Shown here in pieces: positions 31,357-41,214 of a DNA stretch of 64,000 bases. Position numbers and translations under genes: made by a program. Every line of letters begins with the position of its first letter. The first letter of the stretch is position 1. The stretch is from Nitrospira sp. (lineage in GTDB: Bacteria > Nitrospirota > Thermodesulfovibrionia > Thermodesulfovibrionales > Dissulfurispiraceae): assembly GCA_002634385.1 (NCBI GenBank), contig NSJL01000006.1:1-64000 (forward strand), in the 5' to 3' direction. Below the pieces are notes generated by a model. That model was given only the letters and a program-made list of their open reading frames with translations. It was not told the DNA's origin and did no database searches.

Positions 31357-32610
31357 TCAGATCTCTATGTAATCCAGGTCCTTGGTGAAGGTTTCCTCGA
31401 GACGGTACAACGCGTACAGGGCAAGAAAGATGCATAGTGCACCCACCAGGGCGCCGCCCGGAAGAATACCGAGATGGCCTTTCGCCACCTGAAAGAGAGA
31501 GGTAATGGGGACCACCATGCCCCGGACGAAATTCGGAACAGTGGTAGCTACGGTTGCGCGGATGTTCGTCCCGAACTGTTCGGCGGCGATGGTGATGAAG
31601 ATGGCCCAGTATCCGCCGGCGAAGCCCAACGCACCGCATACCGCGTAAAAGACGGGGGCACTCGCCCCCTCCAGGGCGAAATAAGCGCCGACAGAAAGGC
31701 AAATAAGGATAATGAAGAGAAAGACCACTTTTCTGCGGCTGCGGAGGTAATTGCTGAGAAGTCCGCTGGAGAAGTCGCCGAAAACAAGCCCCAGGTAGCA
31801 GAACATCACCGCTTTCCCCGCCGAAACCGGAGAGGTGATATGCAGGGCGCGGGCGAACTCGGGAGAGAAGGTGACCAGTATTCCCACCACGAACCATATG
31901 GGCACGCCGATGAGGATGGATTTCAGGTAGCGGGCGAAGCGTTCGCGGCGGGTGAAGAGGCTGAAGAAATCACCCTTGCTTATATCCTTGCCTGCAATCT
32001 GCGTGAACATCCCCGATTCATAAACGCTGACGCGCAGGGCCAGCAGAAGCATTCCCAGTCCGCCGCCGATATAGTAGGCTACCCTCCAGTCGAAATGCTC
32101 GGCAATATAATTGGCGAGGATCGCCCCCGTCACCCCCACCGAAGCCACCATCATGGTTCCGTACCCGCGGGATTCCTTCGGCAGGATCTCCGCCACCAGG
32201 GTTACCCCCGCTCCCAGCTCTCCTGCCAGGCCGATACCCGCGATGAAACGCAGCGCCGCATACTGCCCGATTGTGGTGACGAGGCCATTGGCGGCGTTGG
32301 CAAGGGAATAGAGAAAGATAGAGCCGAAAAGAATTTTCAGCCGTCCTTTCTTGTCTCCGAGCACGCCCCAGAGTATCCCGCCGAGAAGCATACCCGCCAT
32401 CTGCATGTTCAGGATGAATACTCCTTTGTCCAGGAGCTCCTGTCCCTGGAGGCCGAGGGATTTAAGGCTTGGTATCCGTACGATGCTGAAGAGCACGAGA
32501 TCGTAGATATCGACGAAGTATCCCAGCGACGCCACAATGACAGGCAGGGCGAAGATATTGCGCAGAGCGGCCTGAGGTGCAGATGCAGAACCGGTATTCC
32601 CGATGTCCAT
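31357..32610 (-). CDS. MFS transporter (metabolite:H+ symporter type)
   Basis: This 417-residue protein has twelve predicted helices. The MFS loop motif appears as GVLGDKKGRLKILFGS between helices 2 and 3, and RFIAGIGLAGELGAGVTLV fits the sugar/metabolite symporter subgroup. An aspartate-tyrosine-aspartate cluster lies in the first helix (FVDIYDLVLF). The substrate is not predictable; organic acids or aromatic acids are common in this group. ATG at 32610 has AAGGGAGA. It follows the ABC-F gene by 49 bp and may be cotranscribed with it. Confidence 0.85.
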   Translation of the reverse strand: MDIGNTGSASAPQAALRNIFALPVIVASLGYFVDIYDLVLFSIVRIPSLKSLGLQGQELLDKGVFILNMQMAGMLLGGILWGVLGDKKGRLKILFGSIFLYSLANAANGLVTTIGQYAALRFIAGIGLAGELGAGVTLVAEILPKESRGYGTMMVASVGVTGAILANYIAEHFDWRVAYYIGGGLGMLLLALRVSVYESGMFTQIAGKDISKGDFFSLFTRRERFARYLKSILIGVPIWFVVGILVTFSPEFARALHITSPVSAGKAVMFCYLGLVFGDFSSGLLSNYLRSRRKVVFLFIILICLSVGAYFALEGASAPVFYAVCGALGFAGGYWAIFITIAAEQFGTNIRATVATTVPNFVRGMVVPITSLFQVAKGHLGILPGGALVGALCIFLALYALYRLEETFTKDLDYIEI

Positions 32611-32659
32611 ACTTTACATCTCCCTTACCCCTATACGGGCCTTGCATTCTAAAAAACTC

Positions 32660-34522
32660 TCAGAGCGTGTTGAGCTTCTCGTCGAACTCCAGCGATCGGG
32701 CTTCGAGCTCTTCGGTGAGCACCGCCAGCTCGTCGAACAGGGAATCGATTCTTTCCTTTGCGTCACGGAGACTCTTCGAGAGCGTCCTGATAGCCTCTCC
32801 GTCGCCTTTCATGGAAGCGTCCAGCAGCGCCTGGTTACTTTTCTCTACTTCCTCTTCCAGGCGCATGATGGCATTTTCTATTTCGGCGATCTTGCCCTGC
32901 AGCGCACCGACGATGCGGGAGCGACTGGTGATGATCCCGGCGCGAATTCGCCGCACATCCTTCCTGTTTCCGGAGTTCCTGCCCTGCGGACCGTTGCCGT
33001 TCTGGCCTGCTGCGGGACTCTCCGGCTCCTCACTCTTCCATCCCACCCTGTCCAGAAAGTCCTGGTAGGTCCCCTCGAAAACAGTCACCTCGTTGTCGTC
33101 AAAAACGATCAGGCGGGTGGCGAGGGCATGGAGGATCATCTCGCTATGGGTGATGATCATGACCGCCCCCTCGAACACCGACAAAGCCCCGAGCAGGGAA
33201 TCGATGGACTCCATATCGAGGTGATTGGTGGGTTCATCGAGGAGAAGAAGGTTTGCCGGACTGACGAGGAGCTTTCCCAGCAGGACCCTGCTCCTCTCCC
33301 CCCCGGAGAGGACAGAAACCTTCTTCAGCGCCGCATCCCCTTCGAACATCATGATCCCGCAAATGTTCCGGGCCGCCTTCCGGTTGAATTCGGGGAGCGC
33401 GTCCAGTATTTCCTCCTCGACAGTCTTCTGCGGATTGAGACGGTCGATGTTCGTCTGGCCGAAATAGGCGAGCTGAGCCTTTGTATGGGGAGTGACGGTA
33501 CCCTGCAGGGGGTGGAGCTCTCCTGCAAGGAGATTCAGAAGGGTGGTTTTCCCTTTCCCGTTCTTCCCGATGATGGCGATGCGGTCGCCCTTTCCCACGG
33601 CGATGCTGAAATTATTGATGAGGGGCCGGCTTTCCGTCCCGTAAGAGAAGGAGATCCTGTCCCCCTCCAACAGCCATTTCCCCAAAAAGGGGGCGTCGTT
33701 GAAAGTGAAATCCAGGTCCTTAATCACGGACAACTTCTCCATTCTTTCTCTTTTCTGCAGAGCTTTCACTTTGGACTGGACCGCCCTGGCCTTTGTGGCC
33801 TTTGCGCGGAAACGCTCGATGAACTGCTCTATTTCCCTGCGCTTCTTCTCGTCGTTGCTGCGGGTCCTCTCATAGACCTCCTCCTCCGCCAGAATCTGGT
33901 CGTAGAGTTTCAGCGTCGGTCCGGCTATCTTCCGCACCTTACAACGGTGGATTCCCATGGTGTGAGTTGTTACGCTGTCCATGAAATCCCTGTCGTGGGT
34001 GATGATGATCATTTCGTTTTTCCAGGCGCGCAGAAACTGGGTCAGCCACCGTACCGACAGGATATCGAGATAGTTGGTGGGCTCGTCCAGGAGGAGGAGA
34101 TTCGGCTCCCTGACCAGTACCTTTGCCAGGTTTAACCGTATCTGGTAGCCTCCGGAGAGGGAGGAAGGAGGCCGGGAAAAGTCGTCCCCGGTAAAGCCGA
34201 GCCCCATCAGGATACTCTTTACCTTGTAGGTTTCGTCGCTGCCTTCGTCGTTGGACGGAAGGCTCAGGCAGGCCTCACGCAGCACCGTATCGACGGAAAA
34301 ATTGATATGCTGGGAGAGATGGCCAAGGGAGTAATCATTGGGAATACTGATGACCCCCCCATCGGGTTTCTCATCGCCGATGATCATCCGGAACAGGGTG
34401 GTTTTGCCGTGGCCGTTTCTGCCCACCAGTCCCACCCGTTCACCGGCGTTTATCGTGAAGCTGATCGAGTCGAAGATGACCTGTTTTCCATATGCCTTGT
34501 CTACTGAGCTGACCTGAATCAT
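32660..34522 (-). CDS. ABC-F family ribosome-associated ATPase
   Basis: The 620-residue protein has two ATPase cassettes in one chain. Walker A is GRNGHGKTT and GKNGKGKTT, the signatures are LSGGYQIRL and LSGGERSRV, and each Walker B ends in LLLLDEPTN. A charged linker follows the first cassette. The C-terminal quarter is coiled coil (IAEIENAIMRLEEEVEKSNQ), as in Uup and YheS relatives. There are no membrane helices. ABC-F proteins bind the ribosomal E site and relieve stalls or give antibiotic resistance. ATG at 34522 has no ribosome site, and an extended -10 lies six bases away, so a leaderless message is predicted. Confidence 0.92.
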   Translation of the reverse strand: MIQVSSVDKAYGKQVIFDSISFTINAGERVGLVGRNGHGKTTLFRMIIGDEKPDGGVISIPNDYSLGHLSQHINFSVDTVLREACLSLPSNDEGSDETYKVKSILMGLGFTGDDFSRPPSSLSGGYQIRLNLAKVLVREPNLLLLDEPTNYLDILSVRWLTQFLRAWKNEMIIITHDRDFMDSVTTHTMGIHRCKVRKIAGPTLKLYDQILAEEEVYERTRSNDEKKRREIEQFIERFRAKATKARAVQSKVKALQKRERMEKLSVIKDLDFTFNDAPFLGKWLLEGDRISFSYGTESRPLINNFSIAVGKGDRIAIIGKNGKGKTTLLNLLAGELHPLQGTVTPHTKAQLAYFGQTNIDRLNPQKTVEEEILDALPEFNRKAARNICGIMMFEGDAALKKVSVLSGGERSRVLLGKLLVSPANLLLLDEPTNHLDMESIDSLLGALSVFEGAVMIITHSEMILHALATRLIVFDDNEVTVFEGTYQDFLDRVGWKSEEPESPAAGQNGNGPQGRNSGNRKDVRRIRAGIITSRSRIVGALQGKIAEIENAIMRLEEEVEKSNQALLDASMKGDGEAIRTLSKSLRDAKERIDSLFDELAVLTEELEARSLEFDEKLNTL

Positions 34523-34527
34523 CCACT

Positions 34528-34536
34528 ATTATACCA
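34528..34536 (-). promoter_or_regulatory. Extended -10 promoter of the ABC-F gene, predicted leaderless
   Basis: TGGTATAAT on the minus strand (TATAAT at 34528-34533 with TG one base upstream). The start point would be 34521 or 34522, the first base of the gene. No -35 is evident, as is usual for extended -10 promoters. Confidence 0.6.
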
Positions 34537-34581
34537 GGAATGGGAGGCCCGGAATCGCGGGTGGGGGAAAGGTCAGCCGGT

Positions 34582-34611
34582 TTTACAATTTCTTCAGGAA
34601 AATACTATACT
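34582..34611 (+). promoter_or_regulatory. Promoter of the beta-propeller lipoprotein gene
   Basis: TTTACA (34582-34587), 18 bp, TATACT (34606-34611). It diverges from the ABC-F promoter 50 bp away. Confidence 0.6.
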
Positions 34612-34674
34612 TGAACACTTTTCAGAAAATACGGTCGTCGTACCGTATCAATCACAGGATAAACGGAACGGAAA

Positions 34675-35808
34675 ATGAGAAAATCGGGCTTCATCGCGCT
34701 TTGCGCAGCTTTTGCGGTTTTTTTGTCTCTCACTTCCTGCGGCGACATGCCATGGACGCGGTACCGGATCAAGGGGACCATTACCGATTCCTCGGGAAAC
34801 GGGGTTGCCGGAGTGACGGTTACGGCCGGGTCCAAAAGCGCTGTCACCGGAGATGACGGCAAATACAGCATCGAAGGATTGAAGGACGAGGCCTACACGG
34901 TGATCCCCTCCAAGGCGGGACTTGCTTTCACGCCCGCAAGCCGGACGATCATGGTAGACGACCAGGACATCTCGGGGGTGGACTTTTCGGTCGTATGGAA
35001 CCCCCTCTCCTCCGGGGCTTCGGGCGATCTTGAGGGTGTTGCGTACGGCAACAGCATTTACGTCGCGGCGGGCACCGGCGGGTCCGTTCTCACCTCTGCG
35101 GACGGGACAACATGGACCGCTGCAACGTCGGGCATTACCAGCAATCTCCGCGATATCGTATACGGGACCGGATTCGTTGCCGTGGGCTCAGCCGGTGTGA
35201 TCTTTACTTCTGCAGACGGCTCCTCCTGGGGCCTGTATGCCTCGGGAGTTGCATCCGACCTGAAGGGAATCACCTATGCAAACGGCATCTATGTTGTAGT
35301 GGGAGACGGCGGTGTCATTCTCGTCTCCACGGATGGCACCGCCTGGGGTCTGTATACGTCGGGTGTCGCATCCGCTCTGAACGGGATTGTGTACGGCACT
35401 TCATATGTTGCGGTAGGGGACGGCGGGGTTATCCTTACCTCTCCGGACGGAACCGTCTGGACCGCTGCTTCCTCGGGCACGACGGAAAATCTGAAAGGAG
35501 TTATCCACGGCGGAGGCATGTATGTTGCAACGGGAAGTAAAGGAAGCATTCTTACCTCGCCGGACGGTTTCTCGTGGACGGCGCGTACCGCCGATGCCAC
35601 TGTCGATATTGAGGATGTGGGCTACGGCAACGGCGCCTTTGTAGCCGTTGGGGCGGACGGGACCCTCCTTGTCTCCAGGGACGGCGGGGTCACCTGGACC
35701 TCACAGGCTACGGGCACCACCCAGAACCTGCTCGGTGTCGATTACCTCAATAACATCTTTTTTGTTACCGGTGCGGGAGGCACAGTCCTCACCTCCTCGG
35801 CTCCGTAA
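34675..35808 (+). CDS. Lipoprotein with carboxypeptidase-regulatory-like domain and seven-bladed propeller
   Basis: The 377-residue precursor has a lipoprotein signal ending in LTSCGD. A small beta-sandwich of the CarboxypepD_reg type (about residues 31-105, GTITDSSGNGVAGVTVTAG) follows. Then come seven tandem blades of about 39-40 residues, each with the pattern GVxYGxxxYVAVGxxGxILTSxDGxxW. That repeat places it with Ycf48/BNR-like propellers. It should sit on an outer envelope membrane and bind protein or polysaccharide. The repeat units are similar at DNA level too, so recombination could change blade number. A hairpin follows at 35859. Confidence 0.85.
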   Translation: MRKSGFIALCAAFAVFLSLTSCGDMPWTRYRIKGTITDSSGNGVAGVTVTAGSKSAVTGDDGKYSIEGLKDEAYTVIPSKAGLAFTPASRTIMVDDQDISGVDFSVVWNPLSSGASGDLEGVAYGNSIYVAAGTGGSVLTSADGTTWTAATSGITSNLRDIVYGTGFVAVGSAGVIFTSADGSSWGLYASGVASDLKGITYANGIYVVVGDGGVILVSTDGTAWGLYTSGVASALNGIVYGTSYVAVGDGGVILTSPDGTVWTAASSGTTENLKGVIHGGGMYVATGSKGSILTSPDGFSWTARTADATVDIEDVGYGNGAFVAVGADGTLLVSRDGGVTWTSQATGTTQNLLGVDYLNNIFFVTGAGGTVLTSSAP

Positions 35809-35858
35809 GGATGAGTTCTTCTCCGGGCAAAGCGCTCCCCGGCGATGCCGAATAAAGA

Positions 35859-35888
35859 GGGCCTGAGACTCGTCTGAATCTCAGGCCC
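35859..35888. terminator. Stem-loop after the propeller lipoprotein gene
   Basis: GGGCCTGAGA (35859-35868) pairs perfectly with TCTCAGGCCC (35879-35888) around a 10-base loop. No strong T run follows, so termination may be only partial. Confidence 0.6.
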
Positions 35889-36019
35889 ATTGGTTAAGTT
35901 CCGCAACCGAGGACGTACCCTCTTTTTTTAGAGTACGGCATTCCCCATACGCACGTCAACCCCCTCCGGTGCATCCGGCCGAAGAGAGAGAGAGAGACAA
36001 CAAAGGGTGCGACACTGAT

Positions 36020-36048
36020 TTGACACCCTCCCCGCCCGGAGATAGCAT
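36020..36048 (+). promoter_or_regulatory. Promoter of the DUF362 gene
   Basis: TTGACA (36020-36025), 17 bp, TAGCAT (36043-36048), then about 45 bases of leader with a strong GAAGGAGG. The stretch 35890-36019 upstream holds nothing I can name. Confidence 0.65.
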
Positions 36049-36100
36049 TGTAATAAAGGCAGCAGGACTGCCGACAGCGGCATCACAGAAGGAGGATGCA

Positions 36101-36979
36101 ATGAAAAGCAGTGTTTCTCTCACATATGATCCGGATATTGGAAGCGCTATCAAAAGCGCTTTTGAACACCTTCAGGACCTGGAAGGGGTGTTCCGGGGAA
36201 AGCAGGTGGCGATCAAGCCCAACGACACCTGGGCCTCTCCCCGTGACCTGACTCCCTGCACGCAGGCCGATACGCTGCGTGCCGTCATCCGCAGGGTGAA
36301 GGAGTACCATCCGAAATCGATTGTGGTCAGCGGGGGAGCGGGAGCCGCCGAGACCGGCGACATCTTCCGGTATCTCGGTCTCGATACGGTCATCGAGGAA
36401 GAGGGAGTGGAGTTTTTCGACCATAACAGGCCCCCTTTTGTGGCAGTTCCCCTGGAGTATGGACCGCAAAGGGAGGTGATGGTGAATCAGAGGGTGCTGG
36501 AGTATGAGACCCTCGTCTCCCTTGCGCAACTCAAAGTCCACGACTCCGCTACCGTGACCCTCACCATGAAGAATATCGCCCTTTCCTATCCTGCTGCGGA
36601 CTATTACGGACACCCCAGGTCCAGAAGAATGCATCATCATTCGATTTTTAAGGATCTGCACACTTTTATTGCCGGAATGTGCAGGAGGTTTCCCATTCAC
36701 CTGGGTATTATCGCGGGGCATCCCGCCATGATCGGCGAGGGGCCGATCGGGGGGAAAACCTTCGAGACGGGGCTGGTCATCGCAAGCAGGGACTGTGTGG
36801 CAGCTGATGCGGCGGGGGCGAAGCTCCTTGGCGCCGGACGCGTGCAGCATATCGAGGATGCGGAAAAGCTGGGAGTCGGGACGGCGGACCTGCACTCGAT
36901 CCGCTTCATGGGGATGCCGCTGGAGGAGGCGGTACACACTTTCCGGGAGAAGGCGAAAAGCGCCGCGGCGTACGCGTGA
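36101..36979 (+). CDS. DUF362 domain protein
   Basis: The 292-residue protein matches the DUF362 family: VFRGKQVAIKPNDTW near the start, IVVSGGAGAAETGDIFRYLG, LKVHDSATVTLTMKNIAL and AGHPAMIGEGP. Longer members carry ferredoxin domains; this one has no cysteine clusters. The biochemical role is not established. ATG at 36101 has GAAGGAGG. It is a single-gene unit with its own promoter, followed by 204 bp holding only short inverted repeats. Confidence 0.82.
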   Translation: MKSSVSLTYDPDIGSAIKSAFEHLQDLEGVFRGKQVAIKPNDTWASPRDLTPCTQADTLRAVIRRVKEYHPKSIVVSGGAGAAETGDIFRYLGLDTVIEEEGVEFFDHNRPPFVAVPLEYGPQREVMVNQRVLEYETLVSLAQLKVHDSATVTLTMKNIALSYPAADYYGHPRSRRMHHHSIFKDLHTFIAGMCRRFPIHLGIIAGHPAMIGEGPIGGKTFETGLVIASRDCVAADAAGAKLLGAGRVQHIEDAEKLGVGTADLHSIRFMGMPLEEAVHTFREKAKSAAAYA

Positions 36980-37025
36980 GGGCTAGGGTTTCCGTCCCTT
37001 ATTCCTTTATTGTATTATTCAGGGA

Positions 37026-37060
37026 AACTCCTCCCTGCCTCTCTTCTCTGAAAGAGAGGA
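37026..37060. repeat. Short CT-rich palindromic element, copy 2
   Basis: CCTCTCTT (37038-37045) pairs with AAGAGAGG (37052-37059). The lead-in and stem resemble 147-177. It sits between the DUF362 and UbiB genes and may act as a terminator or be an interspersed repeat. Confidence 0.35.
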
Positions 37061-37183
37061 ACTCCCCCGCTTTGCTGAAGAGGGGTAGGGGGAGATTATC
37101 CTGTTATATCAAATAGATAAAGAAAAGAGGGGCTTGTGCGCCCCGGCGCGAGGGTACGGGTATGCGCCGGCAACGGGGAGAAC

Positions 37184-38803
37184 ATGGGAAGGATTCATTA
37201 TTGGCGGCGGTTCTTCAAGGGAATTTCGGTGGCCTTGAGGATCATGATATCGTACCGGATAGCGGGGTTGATGGGGTTCTTCATGTCCGGCGAAGAGAAA
37301 TCCCTGTACCTGAAACACCTCCACCGGCGCAACGGAGTTTTGATACGGGAGACGGCCCTCGGGATGAAAGGCCTGATGATCAAGGTGGGACAGTTTCTCA
37401 GCTCCCGCATCGATTTCCTTCCCGATGAATACATAAGGGAGCTCTCCCAGCTGCAGGATAATGTTCCCCCCCATGCCTACGGCGAGATACGGCAGCAGAT
37501 CATCACCGACCTCGGAACCGCCCCTGAAGAGCTTTTCTCCCGGTTTGACGCAGAGCCCATCGCAGCGGCATCATTGGGACAGGTGCACCGGGCGGTGCTG
37601 CAGGACGGCCGCGTGGTGGCGGTCAAGGTGCAGTACCCCGGGATAGAAAAGGTGATTGAGACCGATATTAAGACCCTGCGGATCCTGATCATGCTGCAGC
37701 AGGGCAGATACGGAAAAATCAATCTGAAAGTGCTGCATGAGGAGTTCGCGCGGATCGTGCGGGCGGAGCTGGATTATGAGCAGGAGGGGAGGAACGCGGA
37801 GCGGTTTGCTTCACATTTCAGGGGAGACGGCCGGATTATCATTCCTGCCGTCCTTTGGGAATACAGCGGAAAGAGGGTGCTTACCCTTGAGTTCGTGGAC
37901 GGCGTCAAGATCACCGGGTGCGGTCCGGAAAGAACCCCCGGGATCGACTGCAGGGAGGTGGTGAATCTCCTTGCGGAGACCTATGCAAAGATGATTTTTC
38001 TCCACGGCTTCTTCCACGGCGACCCCCACCCGGGAAATATCCTGATCAGGGAGGGGCCGAAGCTGGTCTTCGTGGATTTTGGCATGGTGCAGGAAATCCC
38101 CGAAAAGACCAAGAGGGACCTGCGGAGATTCGCCAATGCCATTGTCGAGAGGAATACCCCCCGCATTATCAGCACCATGGAGCAGATGGGGTTTATCACC
38201 GAAGGGGCGGACTATGGGGCATTGCTGGAGGTGGCACAGGCCCTCGTCGATAAGTACCGGTACATTACCCCCCAGGAGCTCAAGGCGCTCACGGTGAACG
38301 ATATTGCGGAAGAGATAGAGAGAATCCTTTCCATCATTGAGTACCTGCAGATCCCGAATAATTTCATTCTCCTCGGAAGGTCCATCGGGATGCTCAACGG
38401 CATTGCCTTTCACCTTCACCCCGAGGTGAACATTATCGAAATAGGGAAGCCCTATATCAGGGAATTCCTCACGGGGAGCCGTTCCGAGCAGATGGAGCAG
38501 GTATGGGAAAGCCTGCGGGAGAGATTTCTCACCCTCTGGAGGCTCCCTTCCCAATTGGAGGAGTTCCTTATGAAGGTCAATAGGGGGGAGCTGTCTTTCA
38601 AGCTGCCGAAGTCAGAGGTCGACATGATCACCTCTCAGTTCAAAGTAATGACGAATGTGATGATGCTGGTGATCCTGACGGTGACGGCGGCCTCCTCTAC
38701 GCTCTTTTTCGTCTTCATGGGCAGCGAGACGCTCACGCTCGCGGCGGCTTCCGCCTCTGTTCTCCTTGGTTTGCTTTCCGTCTACCGGCTGCTGAAGGGT
38801 TGA
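37184..38803 (+). CDS. UbiB/AarF/ABC1 atypical kinase-like ATPase
   Basis: The 539-residue protein has the family-specific KGxxxKxGQ (KGLMIKVGQFLSS), the alanine-rich loop AAASLGQVH, VAVKVQYPG, HGDPHPGN and VFVDFGM, and two C-terminal membrane helices. UbiB proteins use ATPase activity to extract or handle isoprenoid lipids such as quinone precursors at the membrane. No quinone synthesis genes are adjacent. ATG at 37184 follows GGGGAGA. Given the UbiA homologue elsewhere in the window, an isoprenoid link is possible, but the genes are 32 kb apart. Confidence 0.9.
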   Translation: MGRIHYWRRFFKGISVALRIMISYRIAGLMGFFMSGEEKSLYLKHLHRRNGVLIRETALGMKGLMIKVGQFLSSRIDFLPDEYIRELSQLQDNVPPHAYGEIRQQIITDLGTAPEELFSRFDAEPIAAASLGQVHRAVLQDGRVVAVKVQYPGIEKVIETDIKTLRILIMLQQGRYGKINLKVLHEEFARIVRAELDYEQEGRNAERFASHFRGDGRIIIPAVLWEYSGKRVLTLEFVDGVKITGCGPERTPGIDCREVVNLLAETYAKMIFLHGFFHGDPHPGNILIREGPKLVFVDFGMVQEIPEKTKRDLRRFANAIVERNTPRIISTMEQMGFITEGADYGALLEVAQALVDKYRYITPQELKALTVNDIAEEIERILSIIEYLQIPNNFILLGRSIGMLNGIAFHLHPEVNIIEIGKPYIREFLTGSRSEQMEQVWESLRERFLTLWRLPSQLEEFLMKVNRGELSFKLPKSEVDMITSQFKVMTNVMMLVILTVTAASSTLFFVFMGSETLTLAAASASVLLGLLSVYRLLKG

Positions 38804-38860
38804 TGAGGACTCTCTTCCCTTCAGCCCGGGCCTCTTCCGCCGGGTGAGGAAGGAGGCTGC

Positions 38861-39730
38861 TTACCACAGGAACAGGTAGTCCGCATCGTCGGGGGTGATC
38901 ACGGTGTGGCGTACGCCGCCGGGGGGCTCCGGGAGGATTACCGTGCAGGCGAATCCCGAATCTTTCCGTAGCTGTGCCGGTATGCCCCTTTTCCAGGAGT
39001 GCCCTGTCCCCGCAAGGACCACCACTGTGCTTCCGGGATGCTGCTTCAGGTAGGCGGTGAGATGCCAGGCCATCACCTTGTCCCATATCATCTGGGCCTC
39101 GCAGAAGCGGGTAAAGGATTCCGTACCCCTGCCGTTATGCGCTTTGTACATCCTGCGGATGAAATCCATATATTCCCGGTCGACATCGCAGGTGATGCCG
39201 GGCGGCAACTCCTTCAGCTCGGAAGGGGTAAGGGAGGAGAACCCTTTCCGCGCTACCTTACGGGTGATATGTCGGGGTATATTGAGGCCCACCAGGGGAA
39301 TCCCCTTCTCCCGTGCATAGAAAAAGATATCACTGTACAGGGCCCAGGGGAGGCTCCAGTTGTCATAGTATATCCTCAGAAATTTTTGCAGGGTCATCTC
39401 CCCCCGGATCCAGCGGTTCAGCGCCTCCTGGCTGTTTGCCCTGAACATCTCGAGACCCACTGCGAGGGGAATACGGGAGTTGCGCAGCTTTTTAATGACT
39501 GCAAGCTGCGCCTTGTGATGGCCGCTGTTGCCGTGGCTCTCGCCGACGAAGACTGCCCGTGTCCTCCCGATATCCCGTATCATCTGGTCAAAGGTGATGA
39601 TCTTTCCGTCCTGTACCCGAAGGACGCGCGGGTAGTGATTGTCCTCCGCCGCACCGGCTCGCAGCGGCAGAAGGATGCCCGCCAGGGACAGGAATACGGA
39701 CAGGGGAAAAGAGATAAAAATTCTCCTCAT
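38861..39730 (-). CDS. ChaN-like haem-binding/TIKI-superfamily exported protein
   Basis: The 289-residue precursor has a signal peptide (about residues 1-28). The ChaN family pattern follows: AVFVGESHGNSGHH near the start, PLAVGLEMF, VGLNIPRHI and VVVLAGTGHSWKRGIP near the end. The conserved Glu and His residues could bind metal or haem; ChaN of Campylobacter binds haem, while TIKI relatives are metalloproteases. There is no lipobox. ATG at 39730 has GAGGAG. It follows rarA by 82 bp on the same strand and converges with the UbiB gene. Confidence 0.82.
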   Translation of the reverse strand: MRRIFISFPLSVFLSLAGILLPLRAGAAEDNHYPRVLRVQDGKIITFDQMIRDIGRTRAVFVGESHGNSGHHKAQLAVIKKLRNSRIPLAVGLEMFRANSQEALNRWIRGEMTLQKFLRIYYDNWSLPWALYSDIFFYAREKGIPLVGLNIPRHITRKVARKGFSSLTPSELKELPPGITCDVDREYMDFIRRMYKAHNGRGTESFTRFCEAQMIWDKVMAWHLTAYLKQHPGSTVVVLAGTGHSWKRGIPAQLRKDSGFACTVILPEPPGGVRHTVITPDDADYLFLW

Positions 39731-39812
39731 GGCGCACTCCTCGTAACTGCGTGGGGGAAAGGGGATGGTTCAGAGGAGCGGGCCTGCTTCTTTCCCGCTC
39801 CGGCCTGCTGTA

Positions 39813-41081
39813 TTAGGGTTTATAATACTTCTTCTTCCGGGGGAGGTATTCCTGCTCCACGTATCCGCCGTAATCGTGGGGGTATTTGTAGCCCTCTCCA
39901 TGCCCCAGTTGCTTGGCGCCGCGATAGTGGGTGCATTTCAAGTGGTCGGGGACCTCCATGGTCTGCTCCTTTTCCACATCCGCCATGGCCGCTTCTATGG
40001 CGCGGTAGCAGGCATTGCTCTTCGGCGCACGGGCAAGGTAGATGGCGGCCTGTGCAAGGGGAATCCTTGCTTCGGGCATACCGATGAACTCCACTGCCCG
40101 CAGGGCGGAGGTGGCGATGAGCAGCGCCATGGGATCGGCCTCCCCGATATCCTCCGATGCGCAGATAACGATCCGTCGCGCAATGAAGCGGGGGTCTTCG
40201 CCCGCATGCAGCATTTTTGCGAGGTAATACACGACCGCATCGGGATCGGAGCCCCTCATGCTCTTGATAAATGCGGAGATGGTGTCGTAATGCTTATCGC
40301 CTTTCTTGTCGTACACCACCGCTTTTTTCTGTATGGACTCTTCAGCGGCCTTCAAGGTAATGTGGATGCTTCCGTCTTTGTCGGGCACGGTGGTCAGTGC
40401 GGCTATCTCAAGGGCGGAGAGGGCCTTTCGCGCATCTCCGTCGGACATGGTTGCGATATGACGGAGCGCGTCCTCGTCCGCCCGGATCGCAAGGTGTCCC
40501 AGCCCCCGCTCCCTGTCCTTCAGCGCCCTCTGCATGATGGAAAGGAGATCCTGCGGGGACAGGGGCTTCAATTCGAAAACCTGGCTTCGCGAGAGGAGAG
40601 CGGAGTTTACATAGAAAAAAGGATTTTCGACAGTGGCAGCGATGAGAATGACATTTCCTTCCTCCACGTCGGGGAGCAGGGCGTCCTGCTGCAGTTTGTT
40701 GAAACGGTGTATTTCGTCGAGGAAGAGGATGGTGCGGGTGCCTTTTTCCCTGCGTTTCCGCGCTGCCTGAATCACCTTCCTGAGGTCGTCAAGCCCCGCT
40801 GTCGCGGCGTTGAGCCATTCGAAATGGGCCCTCGTCCTGGCGGCGATCACCCGCGCAAGGGCGGTTTTCCCCGTGCCCGGCGGACCGTAAAGAATGAGGG
40901 AGGTAATCCTGTCCGCTTCCACCGCCCGCCGGAGCAGTTTCCCCTCCCCCAGGATATGTTCCTGTCCTGTATATTCTTCGATGGTCCGGGGGAACACGCG
41001 ATAGGCGAGGGGAGATGCGGCATCGGGGTGCGTCGTTTTCTGCGTCGTCTTCTCTGTGGGTTCCTCTCCGAAAAGGTCCAT
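39813..41081 (-). CDS. rarA: Replication-associated recombination protein A (MgsA/RarA)
   Basis: The 422-residue clamp-loader-like AAA+ ATPase has Walker [16 protein letters not shown], Walker [21 protein letters not shown], sensor residues in [10 protein letters not shown] and an arginine finger region at [10 protein letters not shown]. The C-terminal domain ([20 protein letters not shown]) is the tetramerisation part characteristic of RarA. It acts at stalled replication forks and single-stranded gaps. ATG at 41081 has only a weak GATGAAAG site. An extended -10 promoter lies upstream at 41174. Confidence 0.93.
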   Translation of the reverse strand: MDLFGEEPTEKTTQKTTHPDAASPLAYRVFPRTIEEYTGQEHILGEGKLLRRAVEADRITSLILYGPPGTGKTALARVIAARTRAHFEWLNAATAGLDDLRKVIQAARKRREKGTRTILFLDEIHRFNKLQQDALLPDVEEGNVILIAATVENPFFYVNSALLSRSQVFELKPLSPQDLLSIMQRALKDRERGLGHLAIRADEDALRHIATMSDGDARKALSALEIAALTTVPDKDGSIHITLKAAEESIQKKAVVYDKKGDKHYDTISAFIKSMRGSDPDAVVYYLAKMLHAGEDPRFIARRIVICASEDIGEADPMALLIATSALRAVEFIGMPEARIPLAQAAIYLARAPKSNACYRAIEAAMADVEKEQTMEVPDHLKCTHYRGAKQLGHGEGYKYPHDYGGYVEQEYLPRKKKYYKP

Positions 41082-41173
41082 TCTTTCATCGTGCCGTACA
41101 GAAAGATTTTCAGGAACAGGCAGTGCGGCGCGGTGAGGCAGCTACGGTGAACGCGCTGTTTCTGAATATCTTT

Positions 41174-41182
41174 ATTGTATCA
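41174..41182 (-). promoter_or_regulatory. Extended -10 promoter of rarA
   Basis: TGATACAAT on the minus strand, with TACAAT at 41174-41179. The leader is about 86 bases. It lies between the HD-GYP stop and rarA, suggesting separate transcription of the two. Confidence 0.5.
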
Positions 41183-41214
41183 CCTTTCACTCCGAATGGG
41201 TAGCCCTGCATACT

